The notes under the pieces were generated by a model, which was not told the origin of the DNA, did not search any database, and saw nothing but the letters and a program-made list of their open reading frames with translations. Position numbers and translations under genes: made by a program. From Verrucomicrobiota bacterium (lineage in GTDB: Bacteria; Verrucomicrobiota; Verrucomicrobiia; Verrucomicrobiales; DEV007), in assembly GCA_003402735.1 (NCBI GenBank), contig QQNE01000004.1, positions 30,833 through 94,832 of the forward strand: a stretch of 64,000 nucleotides of DNA, given 5' to 3'. Numbering within the stretch: the stretch's first letter is position 1; every line of letters begins with the position of its first letter. Below are positions 41,960 through 50,586 of the stretch, piece after piece.

Positions 41960-43207
41960 ATGAAAATCCGGTTCGTCTCCCTTTTGGTTTCTGGTTGGTT
42001 TTGCCTGGCAGCCCTGGCTGCAGAACCGCGCTGGGTCAGTGTGGAGGGACACAAGCTGCGGGCCGGGTTTGCCGGGGTGAGCGGAGACCGGGTGAATCTG
42101 ATTCTGGACGGCAAGCCGCTCCCGGTTCTCCTGAGCCGACTGGCCCCGGCCAGCCGGGAGCAGGCCGCGCAGCTCAAACCGGAACCGGCCCCGGTGCCGG
42201 TGCATCGGTGGGATTACCTGGACGAAATCAGTGGGCGACAGGTCTGCGTTCGGGAGACCGCCCCGGGATTGATTGAGGTCGTGGTGTTCGCCTCCTCCGG
42301 TGGTTCGTTTTTCCGATGGGCGGGGAGGGGGAGCCGAAGCGAGGATCAACCCGCCGGGGACGGGAAAAAGGAGAGGGGGACAACGATGCTCACTTTCAGT
42401 CAGGTGGTCGGGGAAGGCGGGGAGCTCGGCACGCTCTTCAGCGGGTTGGAGAGCGCCAACGGATCGAAACTGGAAATCCGGTTCGCCGAGGGGGAGAGCG
42501 AGCCGCAGGATGCCGGGATCAACGGTGTTTACGGGCGCATCACGGCCGACAAGGCGTTGGCCCTTTCCAAGAAGCAGTTCAAGACGGTGTCAGCGGCGTT
42601 GCAAGAGCTGTTGCGCGTCGCTCCCCGGAGTTGGCCCGGCGCGAACCGGCGCGTGGCCGGGGAATGGGAGGCGCGGTGGCCGATTTTGCGGGCGGATTGG
42701 GCCGAACTGGTGTTTCCGGCAGCCGGTTTTGTGTCTCCGGCGGAAGCGCGGGTTCTCGAGCCCCACTTGGATTACTGGTTGGCCCTGTTAGAAGCCACCG
42801 GGATGGGTTGGGGATTGATCGCCTACGGCGGCTTTGAGCAACCGGCCATCGACGGCTGGGCCGGGGAATATGACGATGGGTTCGGGGGGCACGTGAGTTT
42901 GCGTGAAGTCACCGGTGGGGCCCTCAGCTTTGCCCTGGGTTGCGCGCGCGGCCGCGGCGAGGACCCGCAAACGGCGGAGTTTGCCGGACGGATTCCCGTT
43001 GCAGGACTCGCCAAACAGGGGGGTAGCCAGCGCACCGCTGTGTTCGTGCAGGAGAGCGCCGGTCTCCCGGAAGGCGTGTCGCCGATGAAGATCAGCTTCC
43101 GGAAGTTTCCTCATTTTTTGGTGGTGCAAACCGAGAACGCCGGTCCGCACACCGCCCCGGCTTGGTTTGACGGGGTTTACCGTTGGTCTCCGGCTCCGGT
43201 GGAGTGA
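41960..43207 (+). CDS. Secreted protein with SHD1-like N-terminal domain, otherwise unknown
   Basis: The 415-residue protein has a signal peptide (about residues 1-20, ending ALAAE). A domain near residues 24-70 resembles the SLA1-homology 1 (SHD1-like) module that is expanded in PVC bacteria: WVSVEGHKLRAGFAGVSGD and VNLILDGKPLPVLLSRLAP. The rest (70-415) has no recognised family, with mixed beta-rich segments such as RAGWE-like repeats. Divergent from the dgt operon over about 100 bp. Periplasmic or surface-attached adhesion or scaffold role is only a guess. Confidence 0.65.
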   Translation: MKIRFVSLLVSGWFCLAALAAEPRWVSVEGHKLRAGFAGVSGDRVNLILDGKPLPVLLSRLAPASREQAAQLKPEPAPVPVHRWDYLDEISGRQVCVRETAPGLIEVVVFASSGGSFFRWAGRGSRSEDQPAGDGKKERGTTMLTFSQVVGEGGELGTLFSGLESANGSKLEIRFAEGESEPQDAGINGVYGRITADKALALSKKQFKTVSAALQELLRVAPRSWPGANRRVAGEWEARWPILRADWAELVFPAAGFVSPAEARVLEPHLDYWLALLEATGMGWGLIAYGGFEQPAIDGWAGEYDDGFGGHVSLREVTGGALSFALGCARGRGEDPQTAEFAGRIPVAGLAKQGGSQRTAVFVQESAGLPEGVSPMKISFRKFPHFLVVQTENAGPHTAPAWFDGVYRWSPAPVE

Positions 43208-43250
43208 ACGGAGCATTGCGGAGCGGCTCTTTTTGCCGTAGAGGGCGGCG

Positions 43251-43532
43251 ATGATGGATCAGGCCACCAGCCGCCAGAAGGCGTGGATCGGGGACGCGGT
43301 GCTTTCGCTCTACGCGAGGCAGTGGATTTTGCGTGAGAAGGGGCGGATGGACGGGGAATTGCACACCCGGTTCACCTCGAATGATTTCCTGGCCACCATC
43401 GGCAATCCGACCGGACTGGAGGCCCAGATCGGCGTGATCTATGAGGCGGAGGGGCTGGAGGCGGCGTTTGGCTGGATCGAGCGGGAATTGATGCCGACCT
43501 TTCGGGCGCAACTCCGCAAGAGCGGTCTTTGA
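43251..43532 (+). CDS. Very short RNase III-domain protein (Mini-III-like)
   Basis: The 93-residue protein carries the two halves of an RNase III catalytic core: WIGDAVLSLYARQW with catalytic Asp15, and GLEAQIGVIYEAEG with catalytic-type Glu57, plus the linking SNDFLATI segment. It lacks any double-stranded-RNA-binding domain. It is shorter than Bacillus Mini-III (about 140 residues) because about 35 residues between SNDFL and GLEAQ are missing. If active it would cleave structured RNA such as 23S rRNA precursor; that is inference. It precedes an ABC-F gene by 67 bp and is probably not essential to its transcription. Confidence 0.75.
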   Translation: MMDQATSRQKAWIGDAVLSLYARQWILREKGRMDGELHTRFTSNDFLATIGNPTGLEAQIGVIYEAEGLEAAFGWIERELMPTFRAQLRKSGL

Positions 43533-43599
43533 CGCCACAGTCGAGCGGTCCGCACATCGTTGCTCGCACCTCCGGAATTTTGCATTATTTTGGCCGCGG

Positions 43600-45549
43600 A
43601 TGCTGACACTGAACGAAGTCGAAAAGGGATTTGGCGGCCGGATACTGTTTTCCGGGGTCAACCTGCAGATCAATGCCCGCGACCGCGTGGGGCTGGTGGG
43701 GCCGAACGGGGCGGGAAAGTCCACGTTGTTCTCGTTGATTCTGAAGGAGGACACGCCTGACAGTGGCACCGTCTCCATGGACAAGCGTTGCACGCTCGGC
43801 TACCTGCCGCAGGAGAGCACGCCGACGGGCGACGAGACGGTGCTTCAGGTGGCGACCTCGGTCCGGCCCGAGTTCACGAAGCTTCGCGCCGTTCTCTCCG
43901 CGCACGAAGCGGCCGGGACCACCGATTCGGCGGAATACGCCGATGCCCAGGCGCAGTTCGACGAGATTGGCGGTTATCACTTGGAGCCGAAGGCGAAGCG
44001 CATCCTGCGCGGCTTGGCGTTTCGCGAATCGGAGTTCGATCGGCCGATGCGGGAGTTGAGTGGAGGCTGGGTGATGCGTGCCTACCTGGCGCGGTTGCTG
44101 GTGATGGAGCCGGACCTGCTCATGCTCGACGAGCCGACGAACCACTTGGACCTGCATTCCTTGCAGTGGTTTCAGAACTACCTGAAAGGTTACAACGGCG
44201 CGATCTTGATGATTTCGCACGACCGCGAATTCCTCAACGCATTGACGGATTCGATCATCCACATCTTTCACGGCAAGCTGCATCGATACCGGGGGAACTA
44301 CGATTCCTTCCTCAAGCAGAAGGAACAGCGGGAAGAGCAGGCCTGGGCCGCCTACCGGGCGCAGCAGGCCGAGATCAAGAAAATCGAGGAATTCATCGCC
44401 CGGTTCCGGGCCAAGGCGACCAAGGCGGCGCAGGCGCAAAGCCGAATCAAACAACTGGAGAAGATGGAGCGTCTCCAGCCGCCGTCTCCGCCGGAGGCCA
44501 CGGTTCATCTTCGCTTCCCGCAGCCGCGGCAAACGGGTCAGAAAGTGGTCAACCTCACCAACATCCACCAGGCTTACGGCAAGACCAAGGTCTACCAGGG
44601 CATGGAGTTCGCGGCGGAGCGCGGGGACCGGATTGTGCTGGTCGGTCCGAACGGATCGGGGAAATCGACCATGCTCAAGATCCTGGCGGGAGAGCTCGAT
44701 TTTCAGCAGGGGGAACGCAAGCTCGGCCTCAATGTGGATGTGGCCTATTTCGCGCAATACCGATCCCTCATGCTCGACGGGAACCGGAGCGTTCTGGAAG
44801 AGGCGTTGAGTGCGCCGGGCCGTCAATCGACGGAGCAGGAGACGCGCACCTTGCTCGGCTGTTTCCTCTTCCGTGGGGACGATGTCCACAAGAGCGTGGG
44901 CGTTTTGAGCGGCGGGGAAAAGGGGCGGCTTGCGCTGGTCAAGATCTTGTTGAACCCGCCCAACCTGCTTCTCATGGACGAGCCGACCACGCACCTCGAC
45001 ATGCCGAGCATCGATGCCTTGACCCAGGCATTGAAGCAATTTCAGGGGACACTGGTGTTCATCAGCCACGACGTCTATTTCATCCGGGGAATCGCGGAAA
45101 AGGTCCTCCACATCGAAGCTGGAAAGTTGACCTGGTATGCCGGTGGCTACGATTATTATCTGGAGAAGTCGGGGGCCGATTCGGAGCGGGCGGCGTTGAC
45201 TGCCGGGCAGCCGATCTATGTCGCGCCGGACGTCAAAACAAAAACCGTTTCCGGGGAGGGATCGGCCCGCAAGACCAAGGAGCAGAAGCGCCTCGAGGCC
45301 GAAGAGCGGCAACGGCGTTCTCAAGAGCGCAAGGACCTCGAAACGGCGCTGCACCGGGCAGAGTCGCGGGTGGCGGTGCTCGAGGCCCGGCGCGAGGAGA
45401 TCACCCGGCTGCTCGATGATCCCGGCCTGTATCAGCGGGATCCCGGCGCCGTGATCAACCTGAACCGCGAGTTGGCCCAGCTCACCGACGATTTGGAGGC
45501 GGCCACGGCGACTTGGGAAGAGCTGGCGGGGAAAATGGAGATGGCCTGA
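43600..45549 (+). CDS. ABC-F family ATPase (Uup/EttA-like)
   Basis: The 649-residue soluble protein has two ATP-binding cassettes: Walker A GPNGAGKST with signature LSGGW and Walker B MLDEPTNHLD in the first, then GPNGSGKST, LSGGEKG and LLMDEPTTHLD in the second. The linker between them (QQAEIKKIEEFIARFRAKATKAAQAQ) is the ABC-F interdomain helix pair. A C-terminal coiled coil (about 565-645, Arg/Glu-rich) resembles Uup. It has no transmembrane domain. ABC-F proteins bind the ribosomal E site and relieve stalls or aid ribosome assembly. It is followed by a dienelactone hydrolase gene after 14 nt. Confidence 0.93.
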   Translation: MLTLNEVEKGFGGRILFSGVNLQINARDRVGLVGPNGAGKSTLFSLILKEDTPDSGTVSMDKRCTLGYLPQESTPTGDETVLQVATSVRPEFTKLRAVLSAHEAAGTTDSAEYADAQAQFDEIGGYHLEPKAKRILRGLAFRESEFDRPMRELSGGWVMRAYLARLLVMEPDLLMLDEPTNHLDLHSLQWFQNYLKGYNGAILMISHDREFLNALTDSIIHIFHGKLHRYRGNYDSFLKQKEQREEQAWAAYRAQQAEIKKIEEFIARFRAKATKAAQAQSRIKQLEKMERLQPPSPPEATVHLRFPQPRQTGQKVVNLTNIHQAYGKTKVYQGMEFAAERGDRIVLVGPNGSGKSTMLKILAGELDFQQGERKLGLNVDVAYFAQYRSLMLDGNRSVLEEALSAPGRQSTEQETRTLLGCFLFRGDDVHKSVGVLSGGEKGRLALVKILLNPPNLLLMDEPTTHLDMPSIDALTQALKQFQGTLVFISHDVYFIRGIAEKVLHIEAGKLTWYAGGYDYYLEKSGADSERAALTAGQPIYVAPDVKTKTVSGEGSARKTKEQKRLEAEERQRRSQERKDLETALHRAESRVAVLEARREEITRLLDDPGLYQRDPGAVINLNRELAQLTDDLEAATATWEELAGKMEMA

Positions 45550-45563
45550 ACCGGGGACGGGTG

Positions 45564-46292
45564 ATGAAGACGGAAGAGGTGATTTACGAGGGCGGCGGCG
45601 TGTCGATGAAGGGGATGCTCGCCTGGGACGACGCCGTTTCCGGGCCGCGCCCCGGCGTCCTGGTCGTTCACGAGTGGTGGGGGCTCAACGAATCCGTCCG
45701 TCGGCGGGCCAGGATGCTGGCCGGATTGGGTTATGTGGGGATGGCGGTGGATCTGTTTGGTCAGGGAAAGACCGCGGATCATCCGGACGACGCGGCGCGG
45801 TTGGCCGCCGAGGCGATGGCAGATCCGGACCGGATGCGGGACCGGTTCGAGGCGGCGTTGCGGTTGTTGCGAAGCCGACCGGAGACCGATCCGGAGCGGG
45901 TGGCGGCCATCGGCTATTGTTTCGGCGGGGGCGTGGTGTTGCAAATGGCGCGGCTCGGGATGAACCTGGATGCGGTGGCCAGTTTTCACGGAAGCCTGGG
46001 CACCGGGTTCCCGGCCCGTCCGGGCGCGGTGAAAGCCAGGATCCTGGTGTGTCATGGCGCGGCGGATGAATTCATTCCGGTGGAGGCGGTCCAGGCTTTC
46101 AAGGGCGAGATGGACGAGGCCGGTGCCGACTATCGATTGGTGTCTTACGAAGGGGCGCAGCACGGTTTCACCAATCCGGAAGCGACCGCCAATGGCAGGA
46201 AGTTCGGGTTGCCGCTGGCCTACGACGAGGACGCGGACCGAGCCTCCTGGGTGGAATTGCAGGCCTTGCTCGCCGAGGTCTTTGCCCGGTAG
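45564..46292 (+). CDS. Dienelactone hydrolase family protein
   Basis: The 242-residue alpha/beta hydrolase has the family nucleophile Cys119 in GYCFGGG, the GVLVVHEWWGLNESVRR oxyanion block, an Asp in CHGAADEFIPVE and the triad His in AQHGFTNPEA. Dienelactone hydrolases open cyclic esters in aromatic degradation, though most homologues have other, unknown substrates. It has no signal peptide. It starts 14 nt after the ABC-F gene and converges with the M42 peptidase gene (13-bp gap). GTG 45561 is an alternative start codon. Confidence 0.9.
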   Translation: MKTEEVIYEGGGVSMKGMLAWDDAVSGPRPGVLVVHEWWGLNESVRRRARMLAGLGYVGMAVDLFGQGKTADHPDDAARLAAEAMADPDRMRDRFEAALRLLRSRPETDPERVAAIGYCFGGGVVLQMARLGMNLDAVASFHGSLGTGFPARPGAVKARILVCHGAADEFIPVEAVQAFKGEMDEAGADYRLVSYEGAQHGFTNPEATANGRKFGLPLAYDEDADRASWVELQALLAEVFAR

Positions 46293-46305
46293 ACTTCGTC
46301 TGGGC

Positions 46306-47310
46306 TCAGCGGAAGTGGGCAGCGGTGGCCCGATCGTAGATGGCGTGATTTTTGATTCGTTCCTCGAACCGCAAGGCCAGGGCGGCCTGGGAGATCGATT
46401 CGGAGCCCGATCTGATCACGAGCTGGGTGATCAGGTTGATCATTCCCTTCACATCGACGAGATCGACAAATTCGGGTTCGATGCCTCCGTCGGGCCCGCA
46501 GTTGTGGTAGTTCCCCATCAGCACCGAGATGCCGGCGGAGGGGATCCCATAAAACTGGGTGGCGGTGGCCTCGCAGCTCCCCCGGTCCAGCAGGGCCCGC
46601 TGGTGGTTGATGCCGCATTCCCGGGCCACCAAAGACAAGTCTCCGGTGACCACGTGGTCGAAAACGGACTGTCCATCGCCCACCCGGATCACCGGGCCGT
46701 CGCCCAGCTTCGCTCCCGGCATGGGAAGGCTGGTCTCCAGGGAGACGAAGCGGACGGTCGGGTCGAACGGCCAGGACTGGGCCAAACGGATGGCCCCGAT
46801 GAAGCCGACTTCTTCGGCCCGGGTGAAGACGGCGTGGCAGGTGGTGACGGCTTCAAGCCGCTCCAATTCATGAAAGAGACAGACCATGCTGGCGCACCCA
46901 ACCAGGTCGTCGCACGCCCTTCCGATGACCCGGTTGCCTTCCAGAGCAAAGGCCGGGAGCCGCCACATTGCGAATTCGCCAAACTCCTCGAGGGGCGCGC
47001 CCAGGTTGAGATAGCCCGGAGGCATGCCACCGAGAAAATCCCAGGTTCCGTTGCGCGGTGAGAGGACGAAGCCGGGGTGATCCATGTGGGCACCGAAACA
47101 GAAGCGGGCGGGCTTGTCCCCAAATTGGTAGGTGGCGATGAGATTGCCGAAGGAATCGGACCGGGTGGTGACGTGGGGCAGTCCTGCCAGAAGATCGCGG
47201 ATCGACCGCCGGACGTGGTATTCGTGAAACGGCGCGGTCGGGGAGGAGAGAATCCGCCTCAAGATGGAAATGAGTTTCTGGTGGTTCATGAAGCCTTTCG
47301 GAGTATCCAT
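46306..47310 (-). CDS. M42-family metallopeptidase
   Basis: About 334 residues. The M42 (glutamyl aminopeptidase/cellulase M-like) metal ligands are visible: His in FGAHMDHPGF, Asp in RACDDLVGC, the Glu pair in TRAEEVGFIGA, and a later Asp in FVSLETSL. A conserved PDGGIEPEF segment is near the C-terminus. It removes N-terminal residues from peptides in the cytoplasm. The start at 47310 lies only 9 bp from the divergent acyltransferase start, too close for promoters; Met 47289 (MNHQKLIS) is an alternative that widens the gap to 30 bp. Confidence 0.88.
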   Translation of the reverse strand: MDTPKGFMNHQKLISILRRILSSPTAPFHEYHVRRSIRDLLAGLPHVTTRSDSFGNLIATYQFGDKPARFCFGAHMDHPGFVLSPRNGTWDFLGGMPPGYLNLGAPLEEFGEFAMWRLPAFALEGNRVIGRACDDLVGCASMVCLFHELERLEAVTTCHAVFTRAEEVGFIGAIRLAQSWPFDPTVRFVSLETSLPMPGAKLGDGPVIRVGDGQSVFDHVVTGDLSLVARECGINHQRALLDRGSCEATATQFYGIPSAGISVLMGNYHNCGPDGGIEPEFVDLVDVKGMINLITQLVIRSGSESISQAALALRFEERIKNHAIYDRATAAHFR

Positions 47311-47319
47311 TGTCGCATC

Positions 47320-48327
47320 ATGCCCGGAGCCGCCAAACGGATTCGCTACTCGATTGAATGGGGGGCTCTCGCCGCCGCCTTTCGGATCGTGCCGTCCCTG
47401 CCGCGCTGGTTCCTGCTCGGGCTCGCCCCCTGGCTGGGAACCATCGCCTTTTACGTGCACGCGGAAGGACGCCGCGCTGCATTTGCGAATCTGGCGGCGG
47501 CGTTTCCCGGCCGTTTTGACGAGGTGGAATTGGAGCGCATCGTGAGAGCCTGTTACCGGAGCTGGGCACGGACCTATCTGGACCAGTTCTGGACTCGACG
47601 CATCACCGCGGAGAACTATCGCGACTACACGGTGTATCAGATTGAGGACCCCCAAGGGTTCGAGCAGGCGCGCCAGACCGGAGCCATCTGGATGATGCCG
47701 CATTATGGAAATTTCGAGTGGGCGGCGAACAACGTGGCTTTCCTCGGGTTCCATTACACCGCGATCGCCCAGGACTTCAAAAACGAGCGACTCACGGAAA
47801 TCTTCCGGAGCAATCGGGAATTCCATGGGCACCAGATCATCCCGCAAGAGAAAGCGATGTTGAAGCTGCTCCGGGTTTTGCGGCGCGGGGGCAATGCGGC
47901 CTTTCTTCCGGACCTAACCGTGCGGCCGGGCCAGACGGCCACGATCATCAAGGTTTTTGGTCTCAAGGTTTCGGTCACCGTTCTCGGGGCCTTCCTGGTC
48001 AAGCGGACCGGCGTCCCGGTGATCACGGGGCTCTGTTTTCCCTGTCACGACGGCACCTATTTCGTCAAGGGACTGCCTGTGATGAAATTTCCCCCCGAAA
48101 CCAGCGCACGCCAGATCGCACAAGCCTGTTGGGACGCGGTGGAACCGCTGATCGCCGCGCATCCGGAACACTGGTTGTGGATGTACAAGCATTTTCGTTT
48201 TCGTCCCGAGGATGAGGACGAGGCTTGTCGGTATCCATTCTATGCCCATCGATCCAGGGCTTTCAACCAGTTGGAGACCGCCGAGGCGTCCGGAGCGCGG
48301 GAAGCGGATCTGGACGTGGAGGCATGA
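47320..48327 (+). CDS. LpxL/HtrB-type acyltransferase
   Basis: The 335-residue protein has an N-terminal hydrophobic stretch (WFLLGLAPWLGTIAFYV) and the HX4E acyltransferase motif HYGNFE (His128, Glu133). Further conserved blocks are LLRVLRRGGNAAFLPDLTVR and VPVITGLCFPCHDGTYFV. Such inner-membrane enzymes add secondary acyl chains to lipid A or ornithine/glycero-lipids. The next gene, a pyruvyl transferase, starts in its stop codon (4-nt overlap), suggesting both decorate a surface glycolipid. ATG 47320 is chosen; longer in-frame starts lie inside the divergent peptidase gene. Confidence 0.88.
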   Translation: MPGAAKRIRYSIEWGALAAAFRIVPSLPRWFLLGLAPWLGTIAFYVHAEGRRAAFANLAAAFPGRFDEVELERIVRACYRSWARTYLDQFWTRRITAENYRDYTVYQIEDPQGFEQARQTGAIWMMPHYGNFEWAANNVAFLGFHYTAIAQDFKNERLTEIFRSNREFHGHQIIPQEKAMLKLLRVLRRGGNAAFLPDLTVRPGQTATIIKVFGLKVSVTVLGAFLVKRTGVPVITGLCFPCHDGTYFVKGLPVMKFPPETSARQIAQACWDAVEPLIAAHPEHWLWMYKHFRFRPEDEDEACRYPFYAHRSRAFNQLETAEASGAREADLDVEA

Positions 48328-49532
48328 TCATGGCCACCACCGCAAGAAACGACACCGTCATGCATGCGTATCTGGACCTCAGAGCGATCAGCGAAATCCC
48401 GGGAGATGCGCTCTCCTCCTCCACATCGTTGATGTCGGCGTGCGGGGGGAACACCGGAAATCTGCTGTTCCGGCACGCACTGAAGAGCCTTCTCGACCTG
48501 TCCGGGTTTGAGGCGATGAATTACGCGGACCTGAGCGGTGCTTTGGCGGAGGGAAAGGTCTATGAATCCATCCTGATTTCGGCGGCGAACTGGATCGGAG
48601 CCTCCGAACTTCGTGAATTGCAGTGCAAAACGCGGGCGGATCTGATTCTGAAGGCCGGGCTTCCGGTGGTGATTCTGGGACTGGGGGCCCAGGCCCCGCT
48701 TCACGAGAGCGATCTCAAGCTGGGACCCGAGACGCTTCGTTTCATGTCGGTTTTGTCCAGTCACTGCAAGTTCATCAGCGTGAGGGATGAGTTCACCGCG
48801 CGCCTGTTCGAGCGCCATGGGTTTCACAATGTTATCACGACCGGGTGTCCCTCCAATTTCATCAACAGCCGGGATCTTCTTGAAGAGGTGATCGCGCAGC
48901 GGGCGGAGCAGCTGAAGCCGTTGCGGCTCGTGGATGTGGCGGTTTCCCACTGCGAGATTGCCACCGGGCATCCGATGTCGCAAACGGTCTTGGCGAAGAC
49001 CCTCCGCGAGCTTCGCGAGATCGGTGACTCGCAGTATATCGGCCAGTCTTCGGCCCTGGTGCAGTTCTTCTGCAACGAGGAGGAGTCCCTACCCAAAATT
49101 TATTCCGCTGCCGCCGCTGAGGCGGGATTCTCGGAGGGAGAGCTGGGGGCGATGCTGCGGAAGAAGCTCCGGTATTTCTCCTCTGTGCCGGAATGGCTCG
49201 GCTCGGTGGGCCAACGGCAGCTCGTGGCCGGGATGAGGATCCATGGGGCCATGGCGGGGATCCAGGCCGGAGTTCCGTCGCTGCTCATCGGCCATGATTC
49301 CCGAACCCAGGGGCTCGCTCAAGTCATGGGCATACCGATGATTTCTCCGGAAGAATATGTGGCTTTGAGAGGCGGCTTTTTGAAACGGGACGTTCTTCCG
49401 CGTTTGGCCGAGTTGATCCAGCGGCAGATCACCGGTTATGCAGCGAAGCGGAGCCTGCTGCGCAAGGCATTCGACACCGTGTTATTCTCCGGGAACGGCT
49501 ACCGGCCCCCCGCGCCGCAGACCGATTCATGA
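48324..49532 (+). CDS. Polysaccharide pyruvyl transferase family protein
   Basis: The 402-residue protein resembles the CsaB/GumL-type pyruvyl transferase family. It has the N-terminal SACGGNTGNLLFRHAL, central VVILGLGAQAPLHESD, ISVRDEFTARLFERHG followed by TTGCPSNF, and a C-terminal AGMRIHGAMAGIQAGVPSLLIGHDSRT with the conserved Arg and His. It would add ketal-linked pyruvate from phosphoenolpyruvate to a glycan. ATG 48324 overlaps the acyltransferase TGA by 4 nt, an unusual pairing with an LpxL-type enzyme. ATG 48330 is an alternative. Confidence 0.82.
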   Translation: MIMATTARNDTVMHAYLDLRAISEIPGDALSSSTSLMSACGGNTGNLLFRHALKSLLDLSGFEAMNYADLSGALAEGKVYESILISAANWIGASELRELQCKTRADLILKAGLPVVILGLGAQAPLHESDLKLGPETLRFMSVLSSHCKFISVRDEFTARLFERHGFHNVITTGCPSNFINSRDLLEEVIAQRAEQLKPLRLVDVAVSHCEIATGHPMSQTVLAKTLRELREIGDSQYIGQSSALVQFFCNEEESLPKIYSAAAAEAGFSEGELGAMLRKKLRYFSSVPEWLGSVGQRQLVAGMRIHGAMAGIQAGVPSLLIGHDSRTQGLAQVMGIPMISPEEYVALRGGFLKRDVLPRLAELIQRQITGYAAKRSLLRKAFDTVLFSGNGYRPPAPQTDS

Positions 49533-49557
49533 GGGGAGAGGAGAGGCGGACCGGGGC

Positions 49558-50577
49558 CTATTTGCGGGTGGCCTGGAGGAGAACGCCCTTGGAGGTCTGT
49601 GAGGAATAACCGAAGGCGAAGCCGAGCCTGGCCCCTGGGGTGTTGGCATAGGCGGCGGCGAGATCTGCTTGATGGTATTTTTGGAACATGTCGATCGGAC
49701 CGCGATAGGTGCCATAGAGTTTCACATTCCAGCGGCCGGGATCGAAGAAGCGGTAGGGGATGCCGGTATCGTCCTGGATGATGACGGCGCTGTGGGAGAG
49801 CAGGAAATTGCGGATGGAGGAGAATTCGTCCGAGTGCATGAGATAACTGGCGCTTTTCACCAGCGTGGCGCCTGGGGAGTGTTGCTGACAGAGGGCTAGG
49901 AAAGCGCCGTGGCCGCCGCCGTTGGAGAGATCCGTTTTGAAATAATACAGGGTCTGTTTTTTGCCGTTGCGTCCGCTGAACTGAATCCTGGCCCGGGTGG
50001 GGCCGACCTCGACCTGGCGAAGGATGCAGCCGGTGCGAGCCAGAAATAGATAGAGCAGGGGCAGGGTGCCGTGGACGGTGCCTCTCGAGAGATCCGCGCG
50101 CATGTCCTTCGTGATGAAATAGTGGGTTGCCAGCATGGTATCCAGGGCAGTGCGGAGGTTTGTTAGGTCCGCGTTGACCTGTTCGAGAGGCATTCGGGTG
50201 ATGTCAGGAACCGAGCCGACCGGTTCGGTTCCGCAGAGGATGTAGGTCGAGGCTTTGGGGAACAGGGTGGATGCGTAGAGAAAATCCGGGCCGCTGAACG
50301 GATAGAACACTGCGCCAGATCCGCGATTCAGTGCCGGGTTTGCGGCGGCCCATTGGCGGGCGGCGGCCAACTGACGGTTTTCCATGGAAGTCCACTTCTT
50401 TTCCAGGGAGGCGGCGTGAGCGGTCCAGCCGGCGGTCTGGCTGACCTGGGTCAAACCGGGGTGCTTGATCTTGAGCCCGGCCAGGAACTTGGCTTGGTCG
50501 TCAGGGGAGGGGACTGCGCGCGCCGGGCTGGAAAGGATCAGGAGGCTTGCGACGAGGAGGAGGAAGCGATGTGGCAT
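49558..50577 (-). CDS. Secreted protein of unknown function
   Basis: The 339-residue protein has a signal peptide (about 1-21, ending ARA). Its mature part has blocks such as FYPFSGPDFLYASTLFPKASTYILCGTEPVG and DMRADLSRGTVHGTLPLLYLFLARTG, and ends with YGTYRGPIDMFQKYHQADLAAAY. I recognise no named family, though the FYPFSGPD(FL) start looks like a conserved catalytic or binding strip. It lies 9 nt after the permease gene on the same strand, so it is the third gene of a unit with the serine hydrolase. Function unknown. Confidence 0.72.
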   Translation of the reverse strand: MPHRFLLLVASLLILSSPARAVPSPDDQAKFLAGLKIKHPGLTQVSQTAGWTAHAASLEKKWTSMENRQLAAARQWAAANPALNRGSGAVFYPFSGPDFLYASTLFPKASTYILCGTEPVGSVPDITRMPLEQVNADLTNLRTALDTMLATHYFITKDMRADLSRGTVHGTLPLLYLFLARTGCILRQVEVGPTRARIQFSGRNGKKQTLYYFKTDLSNGGGHGAFLALCQQHSPGATLVKSASYLMHSDEFSSIRNFLLSHSAVIIQDDTGIPYRFFDPGRWNVKLYGTYRGPIDMFQKYHQADLAAAYANTPGARLGFAFGYSSQTSKGVLLQATRK

Positions 50578-50586
50578 CGGGAGAGC

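Noticed and set aside
43207..43240. Weak hairpin plus five T after the SHD1-like gene
   Set aside because: The stem is only four base pairs, too weak to call a terminator.
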